DNA of 31,614 nucleotides from Caryophanales bacterium UBA1709 (GTDB lineage: Bacteria > Bacillota_I > Bacilli_A > RFN20 > UBA1709): the NCBI GenBank assembly GCA_002317215.1, contig DCJD01000012.1, positions 92,756 to 124,369 on the forward strand. The letters run 5' to 3'. Shown piece by piece: positions 8,813 to 16,752 of the stretch (positions are counted from its first letter, which is position 1; each line of letters opens with the position of its first letter). The translations under genes and the position numbers were made by a program. The notes beneath the pieces are model-generated. The model was given only the letters and a program-made list of their open reading frames with translations. It was not told the origin of the DNA and ran no database searches.

Positions 8813-9249
8813 ATATAATGTCAATTACATTACTTGGTATATTACTTGCTATTATTTATTTTGAGATAACAGAGATTTCTCCTGGAGGAATAATAGTACC
8901 TGCTTTATTAGTAGCTTATATTAATCAATACGAAAGAATTATCTATACTATTTTGGTATCAATAATTACTTGCCTATTAGTTAGATTATTAAGCAAGGTG
9001 GTATTGATATTTGGTAAGCGAAGATTCGTATTAATGATATTAGTATCTTTAATAGTCAATTTTATATGTTTATTTATATTTAAAATAACTAAATTTAATA
9101 CTTTAATATCTATTAATATTGTTGGATATACAATATCTGGTATTTTAGCAAATGAATGTTATAAACAAGGAATTAAGAAAACAATTCCTAGTTTATTAAT
9201 AGTAACATGTGTATTAGAGCTTATAGTTTTAATTAGCAATATGATTTAA
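8809..9249 (+). CDS. pgsC: poly-gamma-glutamate biosynthesis protein PgsC/CapC
   Basis: 146 residues, close to the usual ~149, almost entirely hydrophobic with four to five membrane segments. The N-terminal pattern of a helix followed by TEISPGGIIVPALL (about 21-34) is the family hallmark. It is the integral membrane partner of PgsB in polymer synthesis. The start codon overlaps the pgsB stop by 4 bases, behind the ribosome site AAAGGAG, and pgsW follows 6 bases after its own stop, so stoichiometric expression by coupling is likely. Confidence 0.9.
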   Translation: MNIMSITLLGILLAIIYFEITEISPGGIIVPALLVAYINQYERIIYTILVSIITCLLVRLLSKVVLIFGKRRFVLMILVSLIVNFICLFIFKITKFNTLISINIVGYTISGILANECYKQGIKKTIPSLLIVTCVLELIVLISNMI

Positions 9250-9255
9250 TGGAAT

Positions 9256-10359
9256 ATGAGTAAAAGAGTAAGATCAATATTTATATTAATATTATCAATT
9301 ATATTAGTAGGAAGTGTTTCTATTACTCTTTTAACATCTAAAAAATCTAAGAGTGTTTATTATGATGAGATGGTTAATGCATCAACTCTTACTAAAGAAT
9401 CTTTTGAAATTATTAAAAAATATAAAACAGATAATAATATAGAGATTAGTGAAAAAGACAGTTTAAAAACAGGTTTAATTGGTCCTTCTTATTCTTATAC
9501 GTGCAGTGGTGGAGGGGAGATTGATGCTAAATTAACTAGCACCAATTATAATTTTGCCGCTTTATATATTAAATATTTTAAAAATGTTGGATTAAAAGAT
9601 AATGACGAAGTAGCAATGTTGTTTTCTGGTTCTTTTCCAGCTTTAAATATTGCTGCTCTTTGTGCAGCTTATACTTTAAATTTAAAAGTATGCATTATGG
9701 CATCTATATCAGGATCTAATTATGGATCTATTGATAAAGATTTTAATTTTATTGATATGTTTTATGTTTTAAAAGTAAATAATCTATTCCCAAATTACAC
9801 TATTGATATGTATAGTCCTGGTAGTCATGATGATAATGGAACATTATTCTATGATGTTGATAAAGATTATATTCTAAATAGATTAAATACTTATGGGTAT
9901 GAATATAAGGAGATTACTAATTATACTGATAATGTTAACTATCGAATAGATTATATTAAAAATAAACTCCCTAATTTAAAATTATTTGTTAATGTTGGAG
10001 CACAAACATTAGGTGTTGGCAAAAATGAATGCGATAGAACTACTAATACTACTGATATTGGATTAATTAAAGGTAGATATAAGCCAAATGAGTATGAAGG
10101 TAATAAAAACATTGGATTAATCGATTATTACTTAAATAGAGGCATTGATGTAATACATATGCTAAAACTAAAAACATTATGCAATAAAGAGGGATTATTA
10201 TATAATCCATTATCAATTCCAGATATTGGTCAAGAAGATGTTTATTATGATAAAACATATAATCTATTTATTCCTATTATAGGTTTATCATTAACTTTTA
10301 TTGGACTAACTTATTATTATTTAGATAAGAAGAAAATAGTCAAATTTAACAAAAAATAG
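9256..10359 (+). CDS. pgsW: poly-gamma-glutamate system protein (PgsW type)
   Basis: 367 residues with one membrane segment at each end (about 7-27 and 338-357), so the middle domain probably faces outside. The core carries TGLIGPSYSY, AMLFSGSFPALNIAALCAA (about 120-138) and a VNVGAQTLGVG stretch, which match what I recall of the family annotated as poly-gamma-glutamate system protein. That family accompanies CapB/CapC in Fusobacterium and some Firmicutes. Its biochemical role is not established; the symbol is given from memory of annotation practice. There is no good ribosome site; the start is 6 bases after pgsC, so it is probably coupled. The stop codon lies inside the terminator stem. Confidence 0.8.
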   Translation: MSKRVRSIFILILSIILVGSVSITLLTSKKSKSVYYDEMVNASTLTKESFEIIKKYKTDNNIEISEKDSLKTGLIGPSYSYTCSGGGEIDAKLTSTNYNFAALYIKYFKNVGLKDNDEVAMLFSGSFPALNIAALCAAYTLNLKVCIMASISGSNYGSIDKDFNFIDMFYVLKVNNLFPNYTIDMYSPGSHDDNGTLFYDVDKDYILNRLNTYGYEYKEITNYTDNVNYRIDYIKNKLPNLKLFVNVGAQTLGVGKNECDRTTNTTDIGLIKGRYKPNEYEGNKNIGLIDYYLNRGIDVIHMLKLKTLCNKEGLLYNPLSIPDIGQEDVYYDKTYNLFIPIIGLSLTFIGLTYYYLDKKKIVKFNKK

Positions 10360-10379
10360 TCAAATTTGACTATTTTTTT
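10351..10379. terminator. bidirectional terminator between pgsW and murI
   Basis: Palindrome AAAAAATAGTCAAA / TTTGACTATTTTTT with A and T runs on both sides, placed between convergent genes. The pgsW stop codon TAG (10357-10359) lies in its left arm. A second copy of AAAATAGTCAAATTT sits 20 bases upstream (10333-10347) inside the end of pgsW. Confidence 0.85.
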
Positions 10380-10381
10380 AA

Positions 10382-11167
10382 CTATTCAATATCAATGTGT
10401 TTAACTTTACTATGTTTCTTTTTAAAGAATTTCATAGATTTAATAGCACTATCTACATTACCTGTAGTAAAGATTTGTATCTTACCTTGTCTTTTGGATT
10501 TTCTTAATAAATCTTTCTTAGACAATATTTTCTTTAATTCTTCACCAGTAGGTTCTCCACAAGCGACATAATTAATATCACCTAATACATTTCTCATTTG
10601 AGGTTCAAGAATAGAGAAATGAGTGCAACCATGAATTAATGTATCAAATCCTTCATCTTTAATTTCTTTAAGTTTATCATCAACTACTTTTTGTGCATCA
10701 TCTTTATTTTCATTACCACTTTCAACAAATAATACAAATTCATTACATGGTAATCCAATAGGTTTAATATCTTTTTCTTCTAAATATTTATGATATGTTT
10801 TAGAAGCAATAGTTGCACTAGTTGCTAATATAGCCACTTTTTTATTTTTAGTTAACTTAATTGCTTTATTAACTGTAGGTTGAATAACTGAAATGATAGG
10901 AATCGAACATACTTTTCTTCCTCTTTCAATTTGTAAACTAGCAGTATTGCATGCAATAACAATAGCCTTAGCACCAAGATTTTCCATGTGTTTACAAATC
11001 TTTTCTACTCTATCACCAACGTATTCTTGAGGTTTTGGACCATAAGGACAATGTCCTTGATCAGCAACATAATAATAGTTTTCATTTGGTAGTAAAGAAG
11101 AGATTGAATTAAGAACAGTTAATCCACCAACTCCACTATCAAATACTCCAATAAAATCTTTTTTCAT
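10382..11167 (-). CDS. murI: glutamate racemase
   Basis: 261 residues, full length. Converts L- to D-glutamate for peptidoglycan. The sequence has GVFDSGVGGL (D10, S11), the first catalytic Cys in IACNTAS (C73) and the second in IHGCTHF (C181, H183). A ribosome site AAAGGAG precedes the ATG. It faces the pgsBCW operon convergently, and D-glutamate is also a possible monomer of poly-gamma-glutamate; the convergent layout shows proximity but not co-transcription. Its upstream region is shared with divergent typA and contains an 11-bp palindrome. The presence of murI argues for a walled cell. Confidence 0.95.
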   Translation of the reverse strand: MKKDFIGVFDSGVGGLTVLNSISSLLPNENYYYVADQGHCPYGPKPQEYVGDRVEKICKHMENLGAKAIVIACNTASLQIERGRKVCSIPIISVIQPTVNKAIKLTKNKKVAILATSATIASKTYHKYLEEKDIKPIGLPCNEFVLFVESGNENKDDAQKVVDDKLKEIKDEGFDTLIHGCTHFSILEPQMRNVLGDINYVACGEPTGEELKKILSKKDLLRKSKRQGKIQIFTTGNVDSAIKSMKFFKKKHSKVKHIDIE

Positions 11168-11178
11168 ACTTCTCCTTT

Positions 11179-11201
11179 ATATAACAATTAAATTGTTATA
11201 T
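11179..11201. repeat. 11-bp palindrome between murI and typA, candidate operator
   Basis: ATATAACAATT and AATTGTTATAT flank a single central A. It sits in the murI 5' region and about 20 bases upstream of the typA -10 box. A symmetric site with a one-base centre is typical of a dimeric regulator, but the AT composition raises the odds of chance. Confidence 0.45.
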
Positions 11202-11218
11202 GTATTTAACAAAAATAA

Positions 11219-11227
11219 TGATATAAT
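11219..11227 (+). promoter_or_regulatory. extended -10 promoter of typA
   Basis: TGATATAAT, 29 bases before the start codon, identical to the nonamer before the fumarase and ferredoxin genes. There is no good -35 hexamer at the right distance, which is normal for extended -10 promoters. Confidence 0.6.
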
Positions 11228-11256
11228 TTTCAAGTTAAGAAAGAAAGTGTTATTTT

Positions 11257-13071
11257 ATGAATATTAGAAATATTGCTATTATTGCTCACGTTGACCATGG
11301 TAAAACAACTCTAGTTGACTCTTTATTAAAGAAGTCAGGTACTTTTAGAGATAATGAAGAAGTTGCTAACCGTGTTATGGATAGCAATGATATTGAAAGA
11401 GAAAGAGGAATTACTATTTTAGCTAAGAATACGGCTATCAACTATAAAGATTATCGTATTAATATTCTAGATACTCCAGGGCATGCTGACTTTGGAGGAG
11501 AAGTTGAAAGGATTATGAATATGGTTGATGGAGTATTACTATTAGTTGATGCTTATGAAGGAACAATGCCTCAAACTAGATTTGTACTTAAAAAAGCATT
11601 AGAAGCTCATATTAAACCAATTGTTATTATTAATAAAGTTGATAGACCTCATGCTGATCCCGCTAAAGCTGCTGATGAAGTATTAGAACTATTAATTGAA
11701 TTAGGTGCTCCTGATGAATTCTTAGATTTCCCAGTAGTATATTGTAGTGCATTAAAAGGAACTAGTAGTTATAGCGATGACTTATCCACTCAAAAAGAAA
11801 CTATGGATCCTATATTTGATACTATTATTAAATATATTCCTGCTCCAGAAGTAGATGTAGATGCTCCTTTACAATTACAACCAGCATTACTTGATTATAA
11901 TGATTATGTTGGAAAGATTGGTATTGGAAGAATTAAAAAGGGTAAGGTTTCAGTTAATGAAATGGTTACTTGCATGAGACTTGATGGTTCTACTAAACAA
12001 TTTAGAATTCAAAAATTATTTGGTTTCTTAGGATTAAAGAGAATTGAAGTAGAAACTGCATATGCTGGAGATATAGTTGCAATTGCTGGTTTACCAGATA
12101 TTAATGTTGGAGAAACTATTTGTGATAATTCTCATTTAGAAGCATTACCAATACTTCATATTGATGAACCAACTCTAGAAATGACTTTTGCTACCAATAC
12201 AAGTCCATTTGCTGGTAAAGAAGGTAAGTTTGTTACAGCAAGAAAAATTGAAGAAAGATTATTCAAAGCTATGAATACTGATGTTTCTTTAAAAGTTAAA
12301 AGAATTGAAAATAGTGAAAGTTGGACTGTTTGCGGTAGAGGAGAACTCCATTTATCAATATTAATTGAAAATATGCGTAGAGAAGGTTTTGAACTTCAAG
12401 TATCTAAACCAAAACCAATTTTAAAAGAAATAGATGGTAAGATTTGCGAACCATTTGAAGATTTAATTATCGATTGTCCTGATGAATATGTCGGCGGAGT
12501 TATGGAAGCTTTAGGACCAAGAGGTGCTGAAGTTGTAAACATGGAGACTGGCGAATTAAATAGCAAAGTCACTTATGTTATTCCATCTCGTGGTTTAATT
12601 GGATTCTCAACTGACTTTATGACATTAACAAAAGGATATGGAATTATGAGTCATACTTATAAAGAATATCGTCCAATGAAGAATGCTGATGTTGGAGAAA
12701 GAAGTTTAGGAGTTCTTGTTGCAACAGATACTGGATTATCAACTCATTATGCTATTGAACAAATCGAATCAAGAGGCCAATTATTTATTGAACCTGGTAA
12801 AGAAGTTTATGAAGGTATGATTGTTGGAGAATGTAGTGGAGATATTGATATCGCAGTAAATGCTGTTAAAACTAAAAACTTAACTAATATGCGTAGTGCT
12901 TCAAAAGATCATACAGTAGTATTAAAAAGACCAAGACAATTTAGTCTTGAAACTGCTCTTGATTATATTAATAGCGATGAACTTGTTGAAGTTACTCCAC
13001 TTGACTTTAGATTAAGAAAGATGATTCTTAATACTGAAGAGAGAAAGAAATTTGACTCAAGAAAGAAATAA
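11257..13071 (+). CDS. typA: ribosome-associated translational GTPase TypA/BipA
   Basis: 604 residues, the usual length. G1 is AHVDHGKTT (10-18), switch I RERGITI, G3 DTPGHADF, G4 NKVD; domains II, III and V follow, and the C-terminal region (YVIPSRGLIGFSTDFMT) carries the BipA-specific signature. BipA binds the 70S ribosome and aids 50S assembly and growth in cold or stress. It is transcribed alone, between its own promoter and a strong terminator. Nothing in the sequence looks abnormal. Confidence 0.96.
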   Translation: MNIRNIAIIAHVDHGKTTLVDSLLKKSGTFRDNEEVANRVMDSNDIERERGITILAKNTAINYKDYRINILDTPGHADFGGEVERIMNMVDGVLLLVDAYEGTMPQTRFVLKKALEAHIKPIVIINKVDRPHADPAKAADEVLELLIELGAPDEFLDFPVVYCSALKGTSSYSDDLSTQKETMDPIFDTIIKYIPAPEVDVDAPLQLQPALLDYNDYVGKIGIGRIKKGKVSVNEMVTCMRLDGSTKQFRIQKLFGFLGLKRIEVETAYAGDIVAIAGLPDINVGETICDNSHLEALPILHIDEPTLEMTFATNTSPFAGKEGKFVTARKIEERLFKAMNTDVSLKVKRIENSESWTVCGRGELHLSILIENMRREGFELQVSKPKPILKEIDGKICEPFEDLIIDCPDEYVGGVMEALGPRGAEVVNMETGELNSKVTYVIPSRGLIGFSTDFMTLTKGYGIMSHTYKEYRPMKNADVGERSLGVLVATDTGLSTHYAIEQIESRGQLFIEPGKEVYEGMIVGECSGDIDIAVNAVKTKNLTNMRSASKDHTVVLKRPRQFSLETALDYINSDELVEVTPLDFRLRKMILNTEERKKFDSRKK

Positions 13072-13097
13072 AAACACTCAAATTTGAGTGTTTTTTT
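13071..13097. terminator. bidirectional terminator after typA
   Basis: AAAACACTCAAA / TTTGAGTGTTTT followed by a long T run, between convergent typA and the minus-strand membrane-protein gene. Confidence 0.85.
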
Positions 13098-13098
13098 A

Positions 13099-13626
13099 TT
13101 ATTTATTAACTTTTAATGCATTAATTTTATCTTCTAATATATTTATATAAGGCCAAGTAACTTCAAGAATTAATTCAATGCCTAGTAATAATACATGAAG
13201 ATGACAATGATGATGAGGATTAGTTATTAATAATGCGGATAGAATGATTACAACGATACTTTCTATACCATTAACAATGCAACTAACTAAATGATCTGTA
13301 TTGTGTAAAACCTTATGACTAATCTCGATAGTTTCTCTATCAATTGACCATATAGCCCAGATAATACAAGTTAAATCTAAATTATCTTTTCCTAGAATTA
13401 TTGTTATTATTCCAAGAATAAATAAAACAAGATATTCTGATAATCTAGTGTGGTGTAATGATAGTTTACTTTCTAATATATCTTCTAATAAGATATCTAT
13501 TCCATATAATATCATTACTGCTCCAATTACATAATTGATCTTTTCTTCAATTGCTTTATTAAATAAGAATGTTAATAGACCTAATAAGACAAATAATGCT
13601 GCTCTAATTTTTTTATATAGTTTCAT
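13099..13626 (-). CDS. small multi-pass membrane protein, HdeD/DUF308-like
   Basis: 175 residues with five to six predicted membrane helices in paired hairpins, as in HdeD/DUF308 proteins; the family assignment is tentative. I choose the ATG at 13626 rather than the one seven codons upstream, because AAGGAG lies at the right distance before it and the longer form would overlap the der stop. A His-rich patch NPHHHCHLH near residue 140 sits between two helices and could bind a metal. It is the last gene of a cmk-der run and has the same strand and tight spacing, but no obvious functional link. Confidence 0.75.
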   Translation of the reverse strand: MKLYKKIRAALFVLLGLLTFLFNKAIEEKINYVIGAVMILYGIDILLEDILESKLSLHHTRLSEYLVLFILGIITIILGKDNLDLTCIIWAIWSIDRETIEISHKVLHNTDHLVSCIVNGIESIVVIILSALLITNPHHHCHLHVLLLGIELILEVTWPYINILEDKINALKVNK

Positions 13627-13639
13627 AATTATTCTCCTT

Positions 13640-14950
13640 TTAATCATTTTTACATCTAAAGACCATATTTAAAGGACTGCCTTCAAATCCAAAACTCTCT
13701 CTTAACCTATTTTCTAAATGTCTTTTATATGAGAAATGGAGATAATTTGGATTGTTTACAAAGAATACTATAGTTGGTGGTTTAATAGAAACTTGATTGC
13801 AATAACTAATCTTTAATACTCCACCATTAAATTCTAATGGAGGTGTAAATCTTACAATATCACTAACTACTTCATTTAAGACACTAGTTTTAATTCTGGT
13901 AGTTGCGCCATTATAAGATAAATCGATTGCATCAAATATAGTATCTAAACGAGACTTATTTAATGCACTTACAAATACAATTGGGGCATAATCAATAAAT
14001 TTGAATTCTTCTTGAACTTTTTTCTTATAATCACTCATAGCTTTTTCGGTTTTAGTGATTAAATCCCATTTGTTAACAACAATAACAATTGCTTTATGGT
14101 TTTCTAGAGCATATGAGATAACATTTTTATCTTGTTCAATAATCCCAACATTTGCATCGATTACTAATAATACTACATCACTTTTTTCAATTGCCATTAA
14201 CGCTCTTAAAGCAGCATATTTATCAACTGCTTCATATATACGGCCTCTTTTTTTAAGACCTGCTGTATCGATGATACGGTATGTTTTATCATTTCTTGTA
14301 AAGAATGTATCAATAGCATCTCTTGTAGTACCTTCAATATTGCTAACAATAACTCTATCTTTATCTATTAAAGCATTATATAAACTAGATTTTCCAACAT
14401 TAGGACGTCCAATTAAACAAAACTTAATCATTGAATCATCTTCTTTGACTTCTTCTTCACCTAGATATTCAATAGTTTTATCTAATATATCACCAATTCC
14501 AATTCCATGAACTGCTGATACAGCAATTGGATCACCAATACCTAATGCATAATATTCATATACATTTTCTTTGAATTTAGTATCATCAATTTTATTTACT
14601 GCTAATATTATATGTTTTTGAGATTTTCTTAATATTGATGTTATTAATTTATCGTCATCAGTAATACCTACTCTACCATCAACAACAAATATAATTACAT
14701 CAGCTTCTTCGATTGCAATTTCAGCTTGCATTCTAATTTGTTTTTGGAAAGGAGCATCTTCTAATTCGATACCACCAGTATCTATTATAGAAAATTCTTT
14801 AGTTAGCCAATTAGCTTTTGCATAAATTCTATCTCTAGTAACGCCTTTTTCATCGCTAACAATACTGTATCTTTCTCCAATTATACGATTAAAAATAGTA
14901 GATTTTCCTACATTTGGTCTTCCTATAATTGCAACTTTACTTTTTAACAT
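13640..14950 (-). CDS. der: ribosome biogenesis GTPase Der (EngA)
   Basis: 436 residues. Two tandem GTPase domains: first G1 GRPNVGKST (10-18), DTGG (57-60), NKID (119-122); second G1 GRPNVGKSS (181-189), NKWD (293-296); then a KH-like C-terminal domain that contacts rRNA. Der is essential for 50S subunit maturation. It starts 1 base after the cmk stop; the cmk-der order recalls Bacillus, where rpsA-like genes lie between them. The ribosome site is weak, so coupling to cmk is likely. Confidence 0.96.
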   Translation of the reverse strand: MLKSKVAIIGRPNVGKSTIFNRIIGERYSIVSDEKGVTRDRIYAKANWLTKEFSIIDTGGIELEDAPFQKQIRMQAEIAIEEADVIIFVVDGRVGITDDDKLITSILRKSQKHIILAVNKIDDTKFKENVYEYYALGIGDPIAVSAVHGIGIGDILDKTIEYLGEEEVKEDDSMIKFCLIGRPNVGKSSLYNALIDKDRVIVSNIEGTTRDAIDTFFTRNDKTYRIIDTAGLKKRGRIYEAVDKYAALRALMAIEKSDVVLLVIDANVGIIEQDKNVISYALENHKAIVIVVNKWDLITKTEKAMSDYKKKVQEEFKFIDYAPIVFVSALNKSRLDTIFDAIDLSYNGATTRIKTSVLNEVVSDIVRFTPPLEFNGGVLKISYCNQVSIKPPTIVFFVNNPNYLHFSYKRHLENRLRESFGFEGSPLNMVFRCKND

Positions 14951-14951
14951 A

Positions 14952-15599
14952 CTATCTTATCAATCCTATAATTTTATCAGCAGTTTCTTCAAGAGTCATA
15001 GATGAATTATCAATTGTAATTGCATCACTTGCTTTACATAGAGGACTATGTTCTCTTGTAGAATCTTTCTTGTCTCTAATCTTTAAATCTTCAATTGTTT
15101 CTTCTAAACTTTTTTGAATATTTAATTTTTTATTGTCTTCCATTCTTCTTAAAGCTCTTGTTGTATAATCTGCTTCTAGAAAGATCTTTAAATTTGCATT
15201 TGGAAATACAACAGTTCCAATATCTCTACCATCTAAAACTACACCATTCTTATCTTCTTTAGCAATTCTTCTTTGTTCATTTACCATATACTCTCTAACT
15301 TTTGGATAAGCACAAACAACAGAAACATTACTAGTTACTTCATTTGATCTTATTTCTAAAGTTACATCTTTAGAATTCATATATATTTTAGTTTTATGAA
15401 AACTAATCATTATATTATTAACATATTTTTCTACTTCATCTTTATCATTGACATCAATCTTATTTTCTAAGCAATATAAAGTATAAGCTCTATACATAGC
15501 TCCAGTATCAAGATACGAAAAACCTAATCGACTAGCGATTATTTTAGCGACACTACTTTTACCACTTGCTGCTGGGCCATCAATTGCAATAATATACAT
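14952..15599 (-). CDS. cmk: cytidylate kinase
   Basis: 215 residues. Phosphorylates CMP and dCMP with ATP. P-loop GPAASGKSS (8-16), YLDTGAMYRA (30-39) and LDGRDIGTVVFP (about 121-132) are the NMP-binding signatures of bacterial Cmk. First gene of the minus-strand run with der. A ribosome site of the AAGGT type stands before the ATG, with a divergent ferredoxin promoter about 50 bases away. Confidence 0.95.
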   Translation of the reverse strand: MYIIAIDGPAASGKSSVAKIIASRLGFSYLDTGAMYRAYTLYCLENKIDVNDKDEVEKYVNNIMISFHKTKIYMNSKDVTLEIRSNEVTSNVSVVCAYPKVREYMVNEQRRIAKEDKNGVVLDGRDIGTVVFPNANLKIFLEADYTTRALRRMEDNKKLNIQKSLEETIEDLKIRDKKDSTREHSPLCKASDAITIDNSSMTLEETADKIIGLIR

Positions 15600-15648
15600 A
15601 ATTTTTACCTTATAAATATTAACATATTTAATGCTCTAATTAAATATA

Positions 15649-15678
15649 TTGAAAAAAGAAACATTAATTTGATATAAT
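15649..15678 (+). promoter_or_regulatory. promoter of the ferredoxin gene
   Basis: TTGAAA (15649-15654), 18-base spacer, TATAAT (15673-15678) with TG extension (TGATATAAT). The start codon follows 23 bases later. Confidence 0.75.
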
Positions 15679-15701
15679 ATAGCAGACGGAGGAACGTTAA
15701 A

Positions 15702-15878
15702 ATGGATGTTAAAGTAAACAAAGACGTTTGTATCGGTTGTGGTCTTTGCGCTTCTATCTCATCATTATTCCAAATTGGTGATGATGGCTTAGCAGAAGTT
15801 GTTGGTGTTGTAAACGCTGATAATGAAGGCGAAGCTCAAGAAGCAAAAGATAGCTGCCCAGTTCAAGCTATTGAATAA
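15702..15878 (+). CDS. [4Fe-4S] ferredoxin, 58 residues
   Basis: A short gene easily missed by length cut-offs. It starts with ATG behind GGAGGA. The protein begins MDVKVNKDVCIGCGLC and has C10-x2-C13-x2-C16 plus C52-P53, the four ligands of a single [4Fe-4S] cluster as in the small acidic ferredoxins of Bacillus and clostridia. The rest is acidic (many Asp/Glu), typical for an electron carrier. There is no second CxxCxxC set, so it carries one cluster. Own promoter and terminator; the partner reductase is not in the window. Confidence 0.93.
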   Translation: MDVKVNKDVCIGCGLCASISSLFQIGDDGLAEVVGVVNADNEGEAQEAKDSCPVQAIE

Positions 15879-15880
15879 TA

Positions 15881-15907
15881 AAAATAGACCAAATGGTCTA
15901 TTTTATT
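15881..15907. terminator. bidirectional terminator between ferredoxin and ribU
   Basis: AAAATAGACC / GGTCTATTTT around the loop AAAT. The ribU stop codon (15898-15900, minus strand) is inside the right arm. Confidence 0.85.
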
Positions 15908-16509
15908 TTGTCTAATAAATACTTAATTCTTTTATATAAGAATATAGTTAAAATATATACTAAAACATAACGGATAAAGTTAAATGGAATAACAGCAAAT
16001 AAACAATAATATAGATAAAAGTTATCAGCATTGATTCCTTTAATTACGCTGCATACTTTAACTAAAGCATTAAAATTACCTTTAAAATATATTTGGATAT
16101 AAGATGGAATCAATATAAATCTATTAACTAAAATAGCAAATAATAATCCAGATAATAATCCCAAAATTAGTCCTATTCTTGCGGTGTTTTTCGATTTATT
16201 CTTGCGATAAATCAAAGAGGAAACTAGTATTACTGGTAATCCCATTATTAGATCACCTAATTCTCCAATTCCATAAGTAGAAGTCATTGGAAGTTTAATT
16301 AACCCTCTTATTAATAAAGCAATACATCCAAATACTGGACCATATGCAAATCCTGCAATTAAACATGGCAATTCAGAAAACTGAATATCTAAGAAGGCTG
16401 GAAATAATTGTGGTAATGGGAATTTAATGAATATATAGAGCAATGCTGATAATGCTCCTAATATTGCTGTTCCTGATACGTTTCTAGTAGTAAAAAATTT
16501 CTTTTTCAT
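15898..16509 (-). CDS. ribU: riboflavin ECF transporter S component RibU
   Basis: 203 residues, with six predicted membrane helices. Substrate-binding subunit for riboflavin uptake; it needs the shared EcfA1/A2/T module, not present here. The N-terminal pattern with TAILGALSALLY and the segment FLDIQFSELPCLIAGFAYGP (about 39-58) match RibU. The decisive support is the FMN riboswitch directly upstream, with a terminator whose stem also covers the ribosome site. FMN binding should therefore shut the gene off when flavin is plentiful. No riboflavin synthesis genes are seen in the window. Confidence 0.93.
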   Translation of the reverse strand: MKKKFFTTRNVSGTAILGALSALLYIFIKFPLPQLFPAFLDIQFSELPCLIAGFAYGPVFGCIALLIRGLIKLPMTSTYGIGELGDLIMGLPVILVSSLIYRKNKSKNTARIGLILGLLSGLLFAILVNRFILIPSYIQIYFKGNFNALVKVCSVIKGINADNFYLYYCLFAVIPFNFIRYVLVYILTIFLYKRIKYLLDKIK

Positions 16510-16536
16510 AAAAAAATCCCTTTCTACTTTAGGGAT
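16510..16536 (-). terminator. riboswitch-controlled terminator that also covers the ribU ribosome site
   Basis: On the minus strand ATCCCT, a 9-base loop, AGGGAT and a run of T end right at the ATG. The only Shine-Dalgarno-like sequence (AAAGGG) is in the 3' arm, so the same hairpin could block both transcription and translation. Confidence 0.75.
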
Positions 16537-16547
16537 AACAAAAAATA

Positions 16548-16653
16548 TTCTTCTTTCATCCAGACTTTACTGTTGCCACTAGAATTTCACTAGTTCAATC
16601 AATAGATTCGCAGGGTATAACTGCCAGTATGGAATTTCACCAATCCCTGAAGT
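16548..16653 (-). ncRNA. FMN riboswitch aptamer (RFN element)
   Basis: Minus-strand reading shows the conserved blocks of the RFN element in order: CTTCAGGG, GGTGAAATTCC, an ACTGGCAGTTA block, CCCTGCGA, a variable helix, TAGTGAAATTCTA, and CAGTAAAGTCTGGATGAA followed by AGAAGA. The outer helix CTTC...GAAG closes the structure. It controls ribU just downstream. Confidence 0.95.
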
Positions 16654-16660
16654 TATTTTT

Positions 16661-16689
16661 ATTATAGAATAGGGATGTTATTGTTGCAA
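16661..16689 (-). promoter_or_regulatory. promoter of the FMN riboswitch-ribU transcript
   Basis: On the minus strand TTGCAA, a 17-base spacer and TATAAT, placing the transcript start just before the aptamer. Confidence 0.8.
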
Positions 16690-16709
16690 TACTTTATAGA
16701 AATTATTCA

Positions 16710-16742
16710 CTACCTAGTTTATAATATAATAAACTAAGGTAG
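16710..16742. repeat. 13-bp inverted repeat over the tmk -10 region
   Basis: CTACCTAGTTTAT and ATAAACTAAGGTAG pair with one bulged A around AATATA. It covers two overlapping TATAAT boxes (16720-16730) and part of the tmk ribosome site. It could be an operator, or an RNA hairpin if transcription begins further upstream. Confidence 0.5.
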
Positions 16743-16752
16743 GGGATATTTT

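Noticed and set aside
10067..10258. Antisense open frame inside pgsW, and similar ones in fumarase-pgs, holB and ricT
   Set aside because: They follow the low stop frequency of AT-rich genes on the opposite strand and lack starts with ribosome sites.
13627..13647. Longer start for the HdeD-like protein
   Set aside because: It overlaps the der stop and has no ribosome site, while AAGGAG fits the ATG at 13626.
14055..14510. 151-codon open frame antisense to der
   Set aside because: It is a mirror of the two-GTPase-domain der gene, whose motifs are all intact; no ribosome site or family resemblance.
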